The translations under genes were made by a program, and so were the position numbers. The notes beneath the pieces are model-generated. The model worked only from the letters and a program-made list of their open reading frames with translations. It did not search any database and had not been told where the DNA came from. Positions 17,099 through 23,770 of a stretch of 50,989 bases of DNA are shown in pieces (within the stretch, counting starts at the first letter, position 1; each line of letters opens with the position of its first letter). Origin of the DNA: Candidatus Methanoperedens sp. (lineage in GTDB: Archaea > Halobacteriota > Methanosarcinia > Methanosarcinales > Methanoperedenaceae); assembly GCA_023249105.1 (NCBI GenBank), contig JAHFDG010000026.1:1-50989 (forward strand). The letters are read 5' to 3'.

Positions 17099-17187
17099 GG
17101 GCGGTCTATGCTCGAATCATTTAGTGTGTAGGCCGCTCAATTCACAATGTCAGAGGTCGGCGCATCTCCTTCTTGTAACCGCCGGCC
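17099..17187 (+). other. Two tandem hairpins in a 121-bp gap
   Basis: Hairpin 1 pairs 17099-17108 with 17129-17138 (10 bp, two G-U). Hairpin 2 pairs 17155-17162 with 17180-17187 (8 bp, GC-rich, one G-U). They fill most of the gap between the basic mini-protein and the next gene. They could end one transcript or protect or regulate the mRNA of the downstream hub gene. Confidence 0.45.
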
Positions 17188-17214
17188 TTCAACTTATCAA
17201 ATAAGAGAAATTTT

Positions 17215-17340
17215 ATGACAACAATAGACATTAAAAGAATAGAAAAAGAACTTAAAGTTCTGACCCAAGAACTTTCGTATCTGCGCACCGATATCGAAGG
17301 AAGCCGTGAATTGCTGCGGCACAAATACCGCAGTGGATGA
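17215..17340 (+). CDS. Very small coiled-coil protein (41 aa)
   Basis: A single amphipathic helix with heptad spacing (KRIEKELKVLTQELSYLRTDI) ends in a basic tail. AGAGAAA precedes the ATG. Its stop is directly followed by the GTG of the next mini-gene. Confidence 0.45.
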   Translation: MTTIDIKRIEKELKVLTQELSYLRTDIEGSRELLRHKYRSG

Positions 17341-17463
17341 GTGAATACTGAAGTCTCGGAGAACGAACATATCAAACTAATGCATGATACATTGAACAAG
17401 CTTGATCAGGTTGATACCGCAATTGGGTTACTGGGGGCGAGTCTTCATGGCACAGAGACTTGA
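17341..17463 (+). CDS. Very small protein (40 aa) abutting the hub gene
   Basis: A GTG start directly follows the preceding TGA, and the ORF overlaps the hub gene by 17 bp. The peptide is helical in its middle (HIKLMHDTLNKLDQVDTAIGLL). No family is recognised. The tight packing suggests translational coupling into the hub gene. Confidence 0.4.
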   Translation: MNTEVSENEHIKLMHDTLNKLDQVDTAIGLLGASLHGTET

Positions 17464-19432
17464 AGGTTATGTAAAGAGTCCAAATGGTTTCGGCAATGGT
17501 ACATATGAGGTCCTGCATCCGAAGGGGACATCGGTAGAGATAACCAGGTCGTTATTTGAGGGCGATTCACTGAAAATAACATCAATCAGGAATACACCAG
17601 ACCCGGCACTTGAGGGGGCGCGCGGCATCAGGTTCTATGATGGGGATAAAAAACTGTTTGATGGTTACCTGCGTGCACCGGACTATCAGCGTGGCAGCAA
17701 TAAGTTCAGGACTCTGACCACCACCATATATGACTGGCGAAAAGAACTTGAGGCGCTACAGGTAGTGCCACTTGAAGACGGTTTCAGTTGGGCTGATCAA
17801 ACAATAGACGCTATTCTGGCTGACATCTGTGAGTTGGCAAACTCCGTTGGGGTTGTGAAAAAGCAGATCTACAAATATGACCCCGCCAAGCTCCCTTATT
17901 ATCCATCCACTTTCTCAACAGAACTGATCTCCCCGACCGTTACGAACACAATCTGGGGTTCCATGATGGAACTGACGAGAACGATGGATATCCTGGAAGT
18001 TGATCGCACAGGCCAGTGGATGATAAAAGTTGACAGCCTGCAGGATGACAATTACATCTATATCATCCCGCAGATGGCCTCAATAGATACAGCCGCATTC
18101 GGGAACTTTGAAGTGGGGGCGGGATTCACAAACCTTTTCACTCATCCTTACGGCCTGATGCTCTGGGCGAAGACCCTCACGGATATAACGGGAGCGCCAT
18201 CGATGGATATTAACTTAACAATAACTTACACGGACCAGGATGGATTGACCTCAAATACAGCCACCGTTAAGATCCCGAGAGGCACACCGAAAGGCGCCTA
18301 TTTTCCCATTTCACTGGAACAAGGGGATACGTTTGTGAAAGATGTTACCAATATAACGGGGTCGGGCGGAACATCAGGCGATGCCGTCCGGATAGAAGGG
18401 AAAGGTACAAGGACAATTCCTGACTGGAAACTCCAGCCGCCAAAGAATATCGGGAAAGATTACACAAAATTGCTGAATCAAGTGGTAATCAAAGGCAAGA
18501 CAATCATTGGTGGGGGGATAACACTTAAAACTCAATCGCTTGGGGATATTCTGCTATTAGGCACCGTGGAATTAGCTGCTTCGTCCGGCGGTAGCTCTAC
18601 ATTGCTGATTGATGCCGATGCCTCGTTCCAGACATGGGGTGTAAAGAGCGAGGACCGGGTAAAGAATATAACAAAGGGTCAAGAGTGTTCGGTGGTTTCG
18701 GTGGATAGCCAGACACAACTAACAACCACGCCACTGGTGGCTACTTTTTGGGGAGATGGCGACATATATGAGATGGACATCGGCAAATCGATTACGTCAA
18801 ACGATTTTTATGTCAATACCGCGATCCAGCCGACAAAGAGAAACTACTTAGTGATCACTATCTTGAACCCAACTGGAAGTGATAAGACCGGGAGTGTGAA
18901 GCTGCGAGGATTCTCGGGTCCGCCGGAAGGCGAGGATGAATTGCTTGAAGAGCGTTTCTATCTCAAGGTGCCTGCCGGGCATAGTAGAGATCACGCGACC
19001 GATAACCGCTACTATTCGTTGTCTATGAACGTGGAACCGAATACAGGCCTGAATATAACCGGCTTCTGGGGTTGCACCGTCTGTGTTGAGGAGTATATGT
19101 ATGGCGTAGCTGGGAGATCAATAAACCTGTTCGGTCTCAGAGCAGATACTATCATGAGCATGGATTTTGACACGCAGCTAAAGTGTAATACCTATGCTCA
19201 CAAACTTGTGGAATCATATCACGCGCCGATGGTTTATGCCTCGGCAGTGCTCAAGCCGGACTTCATAGATACTTCAGACCTCACGGGGAAGACCGTTCGA
19301 TTGGATGATGAACTTACAGGAAGCCAAATGGACTTCCTGGTCAACAAGCAGATCTTGAAGCTCAGCGGGGTAGAGAGGCGTGAGCAGATAGAAGCGATGA
19401 GATTCAACCACGACTGGGAGTACACGGAGTAG
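17447..19432 (+). CDS. Large tail-hub/baseplate-like protein (661 aa)
   Basis: I chose ATG 17447, with GGGGGCGAG upstream; the frame opens 45 bases earlier without a good start. The N-terminal 200 residues follow the pattern of siphovirus-type tail hub proteins: SLFEGDSLKITSIRN, a GIRFYDGDKKLFDGYL strand pair, then a helical stretch. About 210-560 is beta-rich and may include carbohydrate-binding-like modules, with repeats of GSGG and SSGGSST type linkers. The end (DLTGKTVRLDDEL, QILKLSGVERREQIEAMRF) again resembles hub proteins. This is the largest structural-like gene of the element. Assignment rests on fold-like patterns, not a recognised signature. Confidence 0.6.
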   Translation: MAQRLEGYVKSPNGFGNGTYEVLHPKGTSVEITRSLFEGDSLKITSIRNTPDPALEGARGIRFYDGDKKLFDGYLRAPDYQRGSNKFRTLTTTIYDWRKELEALQVVPLEDGFSWADQTIDAILADICELANSVGVVKKQIYKYDPAKLPYYPSTFSTELISPTVTNTIWGSMMELTRTMDILEVDRTGQWMIKVDSLQDDNYIYIIPQMASIDTAAFGNFEVGAGFTNLFTHPYGLMLWAKTLTDITGAPSMDINLTITYTDQDGLTSNTATVKIPRGTPKGAYFPISLEQGDTFVKDVTNITGSGGTSGDAVRIEGKGTRTIPDWKLQPPKNIGKDYTKLLNQVVIKGKTIIGGGITLKTQSLGDILLLGTVELAASSGGSSTLLIDADASFQTWGVKSEDRVKNITKGQECSVVSVDSQTQLTTTPLVATFWGDGDIYEMDIGKSITSNDFYVNTAIQPTKRNYLVITILNPTGSDKTGSVKLRGFSGPPEGEDELLEERFYLKVPAGHSRDHATDNRYYSLSMNVEPNTGLNITGFWGCTVCVEEYMYGVAGRSINLFGLRADTIMSMDFDTQLKCNTYAHKLVESYHAPMVYASAVLKPDFIDTSDLTGKTVRLDDELTGSQMDFLVNKQILKLSGVERREQIEAMRFNHDWEYTE

Positions 19433-19459
19433 TAATAGGGGGCGAGCACCCGGTTTGTG

Positions 19460-19648
19460 ATGGCTATAAGTGCACTGCCGGCACCGCACCCTGATTTTCC
19501 AAATGGATATGGCAACTTTAGAAAAAAATTTTGGCGAGGGGTACACACCCAGACAGAGATCAAATTCCTAAAGTTTCTGACAACCACGACCAGGCACCCG
19601 GACAGCGTGGGCCCAGTGGTAAAAAAAAGAACAAATCAAGGCATCTGA
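19460..19648 (+). CDS. Doubtful small ORF (62 aa)
   Basis: It follows the hub gene by 27 bp, with a GGGGGCGAGCACC stretch like the one before the hub gene. The peptide is basic with no recognisable feature, and its end overlaps the stop of the convergent membrane protein gene. It may be real or a chance frame; nothing else is seen in 19433-19635. Confidence 0.3.
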   Translation: MAISALPAPHPDFPNGYGNFRKKFWRGVHTQTEIKFLKFLTTTTRHPDSVGPVVKKRTNQGI

Positions 19649-19896
19649 TATACCTGATATCCATCGTTCGTGAGGTCTATGTACACACCGGTTACGTCTA
19701 TAATCGAACTGTTATTGTATCCTGCATTCATAGCCGGTGGCGGGTTTGCCTTAAGCCCGCTTGTTCCTGACGGTCCCGGGTCTTGCGTAGTAACTACAGC
19801 GGCTACCACCACAAGCAGTAACAGACAGATCAACATGATCTTGTGTTCTTTTACTATCTCAACTATTCCTTCACTGGTTTTTTTATTATTTGCCAT
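19636..19896 (-). CDS. Small membrane-anchored protein (86 aa)
   Basis: A polar N-terminus (MANNKKTSEGIVEIVKEHK) is followed by one membrane helix (IMLICLLLLVVVAAVV) and an extracellular Gly/Pro/Asn-rich tail of about 45 residues. This layout resembles archaeal pilin-like or small virion membrane proteins, but no type III signal-peptide cleavage motif is clear. A strong TATA-like ttttaaataaa lies 22-32 bp before the ATG on the minus strand. It is the last leftward gene, convergent with the structural operon. Confidence 0.65.
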   Translation of the reverse strand: MANNKKTSEGIVEIVKEHKIMLICLLLLVVVAAVVTTQDPGPSGTSGLKANPPPAMNAGYNNSSIIDVTGVYIDLTNDGYQVYQMP

Positions 19897-20011
19897 ATTA
19901 AATCGCAATTGGCAACTTTATTTAAAACCGGCCGCACATCTTTGAATAGGCCACTGGCAAAAAAAGAAGTCCACAGAAGTTTGGCATGTTCAGTGTGAGT
20001 TGGATGATATT

Positions 20012-20176
20012 ATGAAAAACATAATTTTATATGATTTGTGTGATAGAGAACTTGTTCCAGGTGTTAAGGTTTCCGATGGTGCTTTGAGCAGTCGGCTGCT
20101 TGGAATGCCTGTCCTCTACAATCCTGAATGCCAGGGATGTGGTCTGAACTGTCCTTTATTATTTATCACGAGCTAA
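20012..20176 (+). CDS. Small Cys-rich protein (54 aa)
   Basis: The C-terminal third contains C40, C43 and C47 (CQGCGLNC), with C10 near the start, giving four cysteines that could hold zinc. It is short, lacks a strong ribosome site and lies between two leftward genes, so confidence is limited. Confidence 0.4.
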   Translation: MKNIILYDLCDRELVPGVKVSDGALSSRLLGMPVLYNPECQGCGLNCPLLFITS

Positions 20177-20194
20177 AAAAAAGAGAGGGAAAGT

Positions 20195-20782
20195 TTATAT
20201 TTTCTTAACTTCTTCACTTACCAACGTCCTTATATACTGTTGTTTGACCTTTCCCTCTTTCCCATGTTCACCCAATCTTGAAAAGTGCATTCCAAACAGC
20301 TTCAGGCTCCATTTATTGAGTATTCTCTTTTCGGTTTCTATTGAAAGGTCTTTGCATACACACCTTATCGTTTCATGGTGTTTTCCCAGTACCGTTCCTA
20401 TTTCCCTGTAAGGCATTTTTTGTCTTCTCATTTCCCGGATCTTATTTCGTTCTTCAGTTGTTATCTTGTGTAATGGTTTAACTGTAGGTCTAGTGACGTT
20501 GTTCAACTTGTACCAGTCCATTAGTAAGGCATATTGGGCGTCCGCATTTGGTGCAGTCATTATCTGTTTTAAAGGTGTTCCTTTGTATCCTTTTTTAAAC
20601 AGGTTGTAGTTATTTCGAAGTAAGTAAGGTGCTGAGACCTTTAGATTGTTTGACCAACCTCTTGGTGGCAATACCTCTCTAGCTGAACCGTCTTTATAAG
20701 GTATTTGGTCGTTCGCGATTTCTATTCTTTCATCGTTGTCGATGGTTTCTATATTAGTCCAATTGTTCTTTTCTATTGACAT
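20195..20782 (-). CDS. Helix-turn-helix protein of the element (195 aa)
   Basis: A very good AGGAGG site precedes ATG 20782. The C-terminal half has a resolvase/homeodomain-like HTH at about residues 107-144 (TTEERNKIREMRRQKMPYREIGTVLGKHHETIR, quoted in part), the DNA-binding module seen in transposases and many small regulators. The N-terminal 100 residues are unknown. The minus-strand TATA-like sequence near 20840 fits its promoter. It could be an element regulator acting on the dyad-rich DNA to its right. No catalytic serine-recombinase domain is present. Confidence 0.65.
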   Translation of the reverse strand: MSIEKNNWTNIETIDNDERIEIANDQIPYKDGSAREVLPPRGWSNNLKVSAPYLLRNNYNLFKKGYKGTPLKQIMTAPNADAQYALLMDWYKLNNVTRPTVKPLHKITTEERNKIREMRRQKMPYREIGTVLGKHHETIRCVCKDLSIETEKRILNKWSLKLFGMHFSRLGEHGKEGKVKQQYIRTLVSEEVKKI

Positions 20783-20896
20783 ATTTCCTCCTGTTAAACC
20801 TTGCAACCATTTCGAGTTCTTATTGACTCACCAGTCACAATTTTAATTAAAATTCCAGCTACTGCTGTTCCTTAATTTGACTGAAAAATGGAGGTC

Positions 20897-21043
20897 ATGA
20901 AAGTAAGAGACCTATGCACTCACTCTCTCGGCGTTCTTGTGGAAGCAGACAGGCACTTGATGCTTACGGATTCAGGCTTTAGCCTCATTATCTATTTGCG
21001 GCGCAGTTCGCCGCATCAAATATTCCATGCGCACATGGCGTAA
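20897..21043 (+). CDS. Possible small ORF (48 aa) inside a structured region
   Basis: A GGAGGT site lies just before this ATG, which argues for translation. However, the whole frame lies inside a dense set of inverted repeats (20911-21101), and the peptide (MKVRDLCTHSLGVLVEADRH...) shows no feature, so the DNA may be kept for its structure. If translated, it could be a leader peptide. Confidence 0.3.
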   Translation: MKVRDLCTHSLGVLVEADRHLMLTDSGFSLIIYLRRSSPHQIFHAHMA

Positions 21044-21245
21044 GCTTCAAGTAAGCCTGGCTGAGGGTAATCGTACGAGAGAGTGTCCGTGCCTTGTGCA
21101 TGTAGCTACGAGGCTCGTGCCCGCAGGCACGGCGAAAGCATTGTCAATAGTCGCCCTCCGGTTGTAGCGCAAGATCCTCGATACATTTAATCTGCTGGCA
21201 AAAAAGAAGCAACCGTGTAGAGGATATTTACGGTTACACACCACT
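20911..21245. other. Strongly structured region, candidate non-coding RNA or single-strand origin
   Basis: Nested inverted repeats occur. Outer arms are 20914-20919 with 21096-21101 and 20921-20930 with 21076-21085 (10 bp perfect). A middle arm pairs 20955-20968 with 21039-21052 (13 of 14). Inside these are perfect small hairpins: aggct/agcct near 20974-20985, gcggcg/cgccgc near 20998-21013 and ccatg/catgg near 21024-21037. Further right are gtgcc/ggcac near 21117-21130 and aaccgt/acggtt near 21211-21235. No long ORF crosses it convincingly. Confidence 0.5.
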
Positions 21246-21252
21246 GATAATC

Positions 21253-21414
21253 TTATTTAAAATTAGATCTCCCTGTGTTGAACTCAGCGACGATTTTCCG
21301 TGAGGCTAATACTACAGCGCATTCGAGATCAGTTAGCAGTGGAAACATCGAGTCATCTATTTTAGAAGCTGCTAAGATATTGGGGCTTTTGGCGAGTTCT
21401 CGGATTGTCTTCAT
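21253..21414 (-). CDS. Small unknown protein (53 aa)
   Basis: AGAGGTGA sits just upstream of ATG 21414, a strong archaeal ribosome site, so I chose this start over a longer in-frame ORF to 21618. The peptide (MKTIRELAKSPNILAASKID...) is helical with no recognised family. It is 31 bp downstream of the Cys-rich gene and probably cotranscribed with it. Confidence 0.5.
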   Translation of the reverse strand: MKTIRELAKSPNILAASKIDDSMFPLLTDLECAVVLASRKIVAEFNTGRSNFK

Positions 21415-21445
21415 AACTTCACCTCTGAAAAAAGAAAGCGCTGCC

Positions 21446-21631
21446 TTAATTGACAGCACCCAGCGAGTAAGGCCAGTAATATTCACGAAATCTGATATCC
21501 TCTGGATACAGTGTTGAGCAGATTGAACATACCATGCGATTCCTGACTGCATATTGGCATGATCTGCATATCTCTTTATTCGGTACAGGCCCATCCTGAG
21601 CCGCCACGTTATTTTCACTCATTTTTACCAT
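21446..21631 (-). CDS. Small zinc-finger-like protein (61 aa)
   Basis: Two CxxC pairs (ICRSCQYAVRNRMVCSIC) form a compact treble-clef or ribbon-like zinc site at about residues 22-39. AGAGG lies eight bases before ATG 21631. Mini zinc proteins of this type are common in archaeal viruses and plasmids. Function is unknown; DNA binding is plausible. Confidence 0.55.
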   Translation of the reverse strand: MVKMSENNVAAQDGPVPNKEICRSCQYAVRNRMVCSICSTLYPEDIRFREYYWPYSLGAVN

Positions 21632-21792
21632 ATTTTTAACCTCTTCCCTGTGCGAGCGAGGTGATATTCAATCCTACCACAACGATTCTTATATGAATAC
21701 CACCAGCGCACCGTTACGTTCCCAACCTATTTATAATTTATTACAGTATATAGATATTATTACTATCGTAATACGTGCGTAATAATGAAATG

Positions 21793-21990
21793 TTAAAGCA
21801 CCTCTCCGGCATCCCTGAGTGTTGCTTCCATGCCTCGCATCTCTTTGCAGTACTCTTCCCATTCCTGGATAGATTTAGCATCAAATGGGTCCGGAATTGG
21901 CGCGCTGCTTGCCCTGGCTGTGAATAGTTCTCTAAGCTTCTCGCGCTCTGTTCGAGCGAAGGTTTTATTTGCGTTTGATTCATTCTTCAT
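21793..21990 (-). CDS. Small charged helical protein (65 aa)
   Basis: GGAGG eight bases before ATG 21990 decides the start; an ATG five codons upstream overlaps that site. The peptide is helical (TEREKLRELFTARASS..., then SIQEWEEYCKEMRGMEATL). No family is recognised. It is the first gene of the leftward set, with a TATA-like element about 105 bp upstream at 22093-22104. Confidence 0.55.
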   Translation of the reverse strand: MKNESNANKTFARTEREKLRELFTARASSAPIPDPFDAKSIQEWEEYCKEMRGMEATLRDAGEVL

Positions 21991-22193
21991 ACTAACTGCC
22001 TCCATTACAGGCGGTGGCGCATTACAACAGATCGCGGGATTCTAACTCCTGCGAACTGCTTGCGCTTTGAGCCTTTTAATTCACCTTTAGCAATTTTATT
22101 TAAAATCGCTCGGCTGCGGCTCAAAACATACCACAGACTAACACGCTTTTATACTATTTATAACTTGCCACTGTGTATAAATGTTGTGGGAGT

Positions 22194-22231
22194 ATCACAG
22201 AGGTATTACGGCTGCATCACAATCGTATTAC
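22194..22231 (+). repeat. Two iteron-like 16-bp direct repeats, 22-bp period
   Basis: atcacagaggtattac (22194-22209) and atcacaatcgtattac (22216-22231) agree at 13 of 16 bases and start 22 bp apart, about two helical turns. A third atcaca begins at 22239. Same-face spacing is typical of protein-binding iterons. Confidence 0.45.
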
Positions 22232-22698
22232 AGTAGTGATCACATCTCTAACCGGACCTCTTCAAGCCAGCAGTAGGCTAAGGGCACACCAACAACACCC
22301 CCATCCCATCTTCATATCGTCTTTTTCTTTCTCAACTTTCTTTGGGAAAGAAAGCGTACACTGTTTGCATTTGCTCAGTTCGGTAAGTTAACCCCATGGC
22401 TACCATGGATGGAACAGACCTGCACTCCAACAGCGACTTCATGAGAAGCCTCTGGCAATTATACTTAGTGATCATCTAAGTGCCGTGCTTCAGCATGAGA
22501 AACACCGATACCTGCTCGGAAATCGGTATCAAATGCCATCTTTTCATTGATTTACTGGGTATGAAATGTATGCCGGTGCCTGGATGCCTCGTTGTAGGTT
22601 AAAATAAAGAGACTGAATAAAAATAAACCTCCCCTCTTTTCACCACAGAACGAAATCAGAGAGATGATCCTGGAAGCGCCTGCGGCGATCACCCGGGC

Positions 22699-22761
22699 CA
22701 GCGTTAGTGTGGGTTCGGCGATAGCCGAAAGTTCGCAGGCTTGCGAACGTCCCGCACGCTG
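22699..22761 (+). other. GC-rich branched fold, candidate structured RNA
   Basis: A six-bp closing stem (22699-22704 with 22756-22761) plus ggg/ccc (22711-22713 with 22751-22753) encloses two perfect hairpins. These are ttcggc-gata-gccgaa (22714-22729) and gttcgca-ggct-tgcgaac (22731-22748). The unit is compact and near-symmetric, unlike an operator. Confidence 0.45.
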
Positions 22762-22943
22762 TAGGCACAAATCGCCTGATGGCTGAAAGCAAACGACAGG
22801 GCGGGCATTGTCCCGGTAATTACGGCCGCTGGGTAGCTATAGATGCTTCCGCCTGTGATTATCGACATGCAGTCTGCGCGCCAGTGATTTGGATTCGTTG
22901 CAGTGAAGGAAGCTATTTAAAGCGCTGGGCTCATGGTAAAAGT

Positions 22944-23378
22944 ATGGTGGCCGACCCCAGTTATGTTGTGCGAAGTTGGCGCTGCGGAAGACTCACGACC
23001 GAGGAGGCCGCTAGGTTACTACTCACGACGGTGGAGGACTTTTACTGGATTGCTTTTGTAGAAGAGCAGTTAAACAGATACAGACCCGAACCTGAGGTTG
23101 AGAGTGATATAACAAGGATGAGCAAAGAGGGTGTGCTCCATAAGGTACTCTTCCATGATATAGGAATAGACGAAGCGGCTGAGTTGCTCTGTGTATCAGA
23201 GGAGGAAGCTCAGAAATTATTTGATGAATGGGTAGAGGAATATGAGAAGTGGATTGAAAAAGAATGTGAGCTCCAGCAGCAAGAATGGGACTGTTTCGCT
23301 CAGCGGGAAGACGACTGTTTCTCTCGTCCGACCTCCAGAGCCGTGTTGTACCGGTCATCCAGACTTAATCACCGCTGA
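22944..23378 (+). CDS. Unknown protein with two helix-turn-helix-like motifs (144 aa)
   Basis: I prefer ATG 22944: TATTTAAA lies about 30 bp upstream, giving a near-leaderless transcript, and the in-frame extension to 22779 is compositionally odd. The product has two similar helical units, RCGRLTTEEAARLLLTTVEDF and HDIGIDEAAELLCVSEEEAQKLF, which look like EAA-type HTHs as in UPF0175-like antitoxins. A long acidic helix and a Cys/Gln/Arg tail follow. A small DNA-binding or antitoxin-like protein is plausible. Confidence 0.5.
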   Translation: MVADPSYVVRSWRCGRLTTEEAARLLLTTVEDFYWIAFVEEQLNRYRPEPEVESDITRMSKEGVLHKVLFHDIGIDEAAELLCVSEEEAQKLFDEWVEEYEKWIEKECELQQQEWDCFAQREDDCFSRPTSRAVLYRSSRLNHR

Positions 23379-23518
23379 TAAGCGGCGCTTCCTTCGTGGG
23401 TCTGGGTGAAACCCAGCGCCGTACCTGTTGGAGTGGTTGGATTACCTGGGATACCTTTTCCTCGTGATGCTGTGATTGCGGCTGCTTGAGTTGTCTGATT
23501 TGTTGCTGTCGTTTTGAC

Positions 23519-23540
23519 AGGGGCGCGCCTGCCCCTTTGT
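23519..23540 (+). terminator. GC hairpin followed by T-rich bases
   Basis: Arms aggggc (23519-23524) and gcccct (23531-23536) are followed by ttgtt. It lies 140 bp after the HTH-like gene and before the convergent tRNA, so it could end rightward transcription. The rest of 23379-23619 shows only a small ctgggt-gaa-acccag hairpin at 23402-23416. Confidence 0.35.
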
Positions 23541-23619
23541 TAAACATGATAGGAATCAATTTGTTTGAGCCACGCCGCTTATTTCGTCAAAAATAACTAA
23601 CCAGAATGATATAGATTAA

Positions 23620-23702
23620 TGCGGAGGAAGGGACTTGAACCCTCGAACTCCTGCGAGAGCAGCTCTTGAGGCTGCCGCCTTTGACCGCTTGGCTACCTCC
23701 GC
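23620..23702 (-). tRNA. tRNA-Leu(CAA), complete, carried by the element
   Basis: The 83-nt class II tRNA has acceptor GCGGAGG/CCTCCGC plus A73, D stem GCC/GGC, anticodon stem GCAGC/GCTGC with loop CTCAAGA (anticodon CAA, reads UUG), a variable arm closed by CTC/GAG and a T arm. CCA is not encoded. It differs from the interrupted host copy at roughly 15-17 of 83 positions, mostly compensated stem changes, so it is a diverged homologue and not a recent duplicate. It lies 50 bp downstream, in transcription order, of the host gene's 5' remnant. Confidence 0.93.
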
Positions 23703-23723
23703 ACGTTGCTGATTTATTTTTAT

Positions 23724-23734
23724 GTATCTATTAC
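23724..23734 (-). promoter_or_regulatory. Possible integrase arm site, right
   Basis: The minus-strand sequence gtaatagatac equals 8823-8833. It lies 18 bp from the right core, between the core and the replacement tRNA. Confidence 0.4.
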
Positions 23735-23752
23735 TATATTTTGGTATTAAGT

Positions 23753-23770
23753 CTTGAGTCTATCACCTTT
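23753..23770 (+). repeat. attR core (18-bp direct repeat)
   Basis: It is identical to 8800-8817. To its right the sequence continues into the host tRNA 5' end; to its left it leaves the tRNA. Confidence 0.88.

Larger units (their letters stand above)
21991..22943. other. 950-bp gene-poor right arm of the element
   Basis: No convincing gene is seen here. The stretch holds a minus-strand TATA-like element near 22093-22104, a paired iteron-like repeat at 22194-22231, a dyad near 22508-22530 (gatacc/ggtatc) and a GC-rich branched fold at 22699-22761. It may be the maintenance or origin region of the element. Short ORFs at 22173-22391, 22396-22479 and 22552-22770 lack ribosome sites and family features. 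Confidence 0.5.
8800..23770. mobile_element. Integrated element in tRNA-Leu(CAA), provirus- or plasmid-like
   Basis: The 18-bp direct repeats at 8800-8817 and 23753-23770 mark the ends; the excised circle would be 14,953 bp. A tyrosine recombinase starts 48 bp inside the left end. The content differs from the flanks: many genes under 80 codons, an MCM helicase, tail-like proteins and long gene-poor structured stretches. Genes run rightward from 8866 to about 19,432, then mostly leftward to about 22,000. No capsid, portal, large terminase or conjugation gene was recognised, so it may be a defective or satellite virus or an integrative plasmid that took up tail genes. It carries its own tRNA-Leu(CAA). 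Confidence 0.88.

Noticed and set aside
21047-21244. Leftward 65-codon ORF with a TATA-like sequence 10-20 bp upstream
   Set aside because: It lies wholly in the structured region with its dense inverted repeats, has no ribosome site and has random-looking composition. The structure better explains the sequence.
22396-22479. 27-codon ORF (MATMDGTDLHSNSDF...)
   Set aside because: Too short, without a ribosome site or context.
22552-22770. Leftward 72-codon ORF
   Set aside because: It crosses the branched fold, has no ribosome site and no recognisable feature.
23365-23559. Leftward Gln-rich 64-codon ORF
   Set aside because: It covers two hairpins and the end of the convergent gene; low complexity and no ribosome site.
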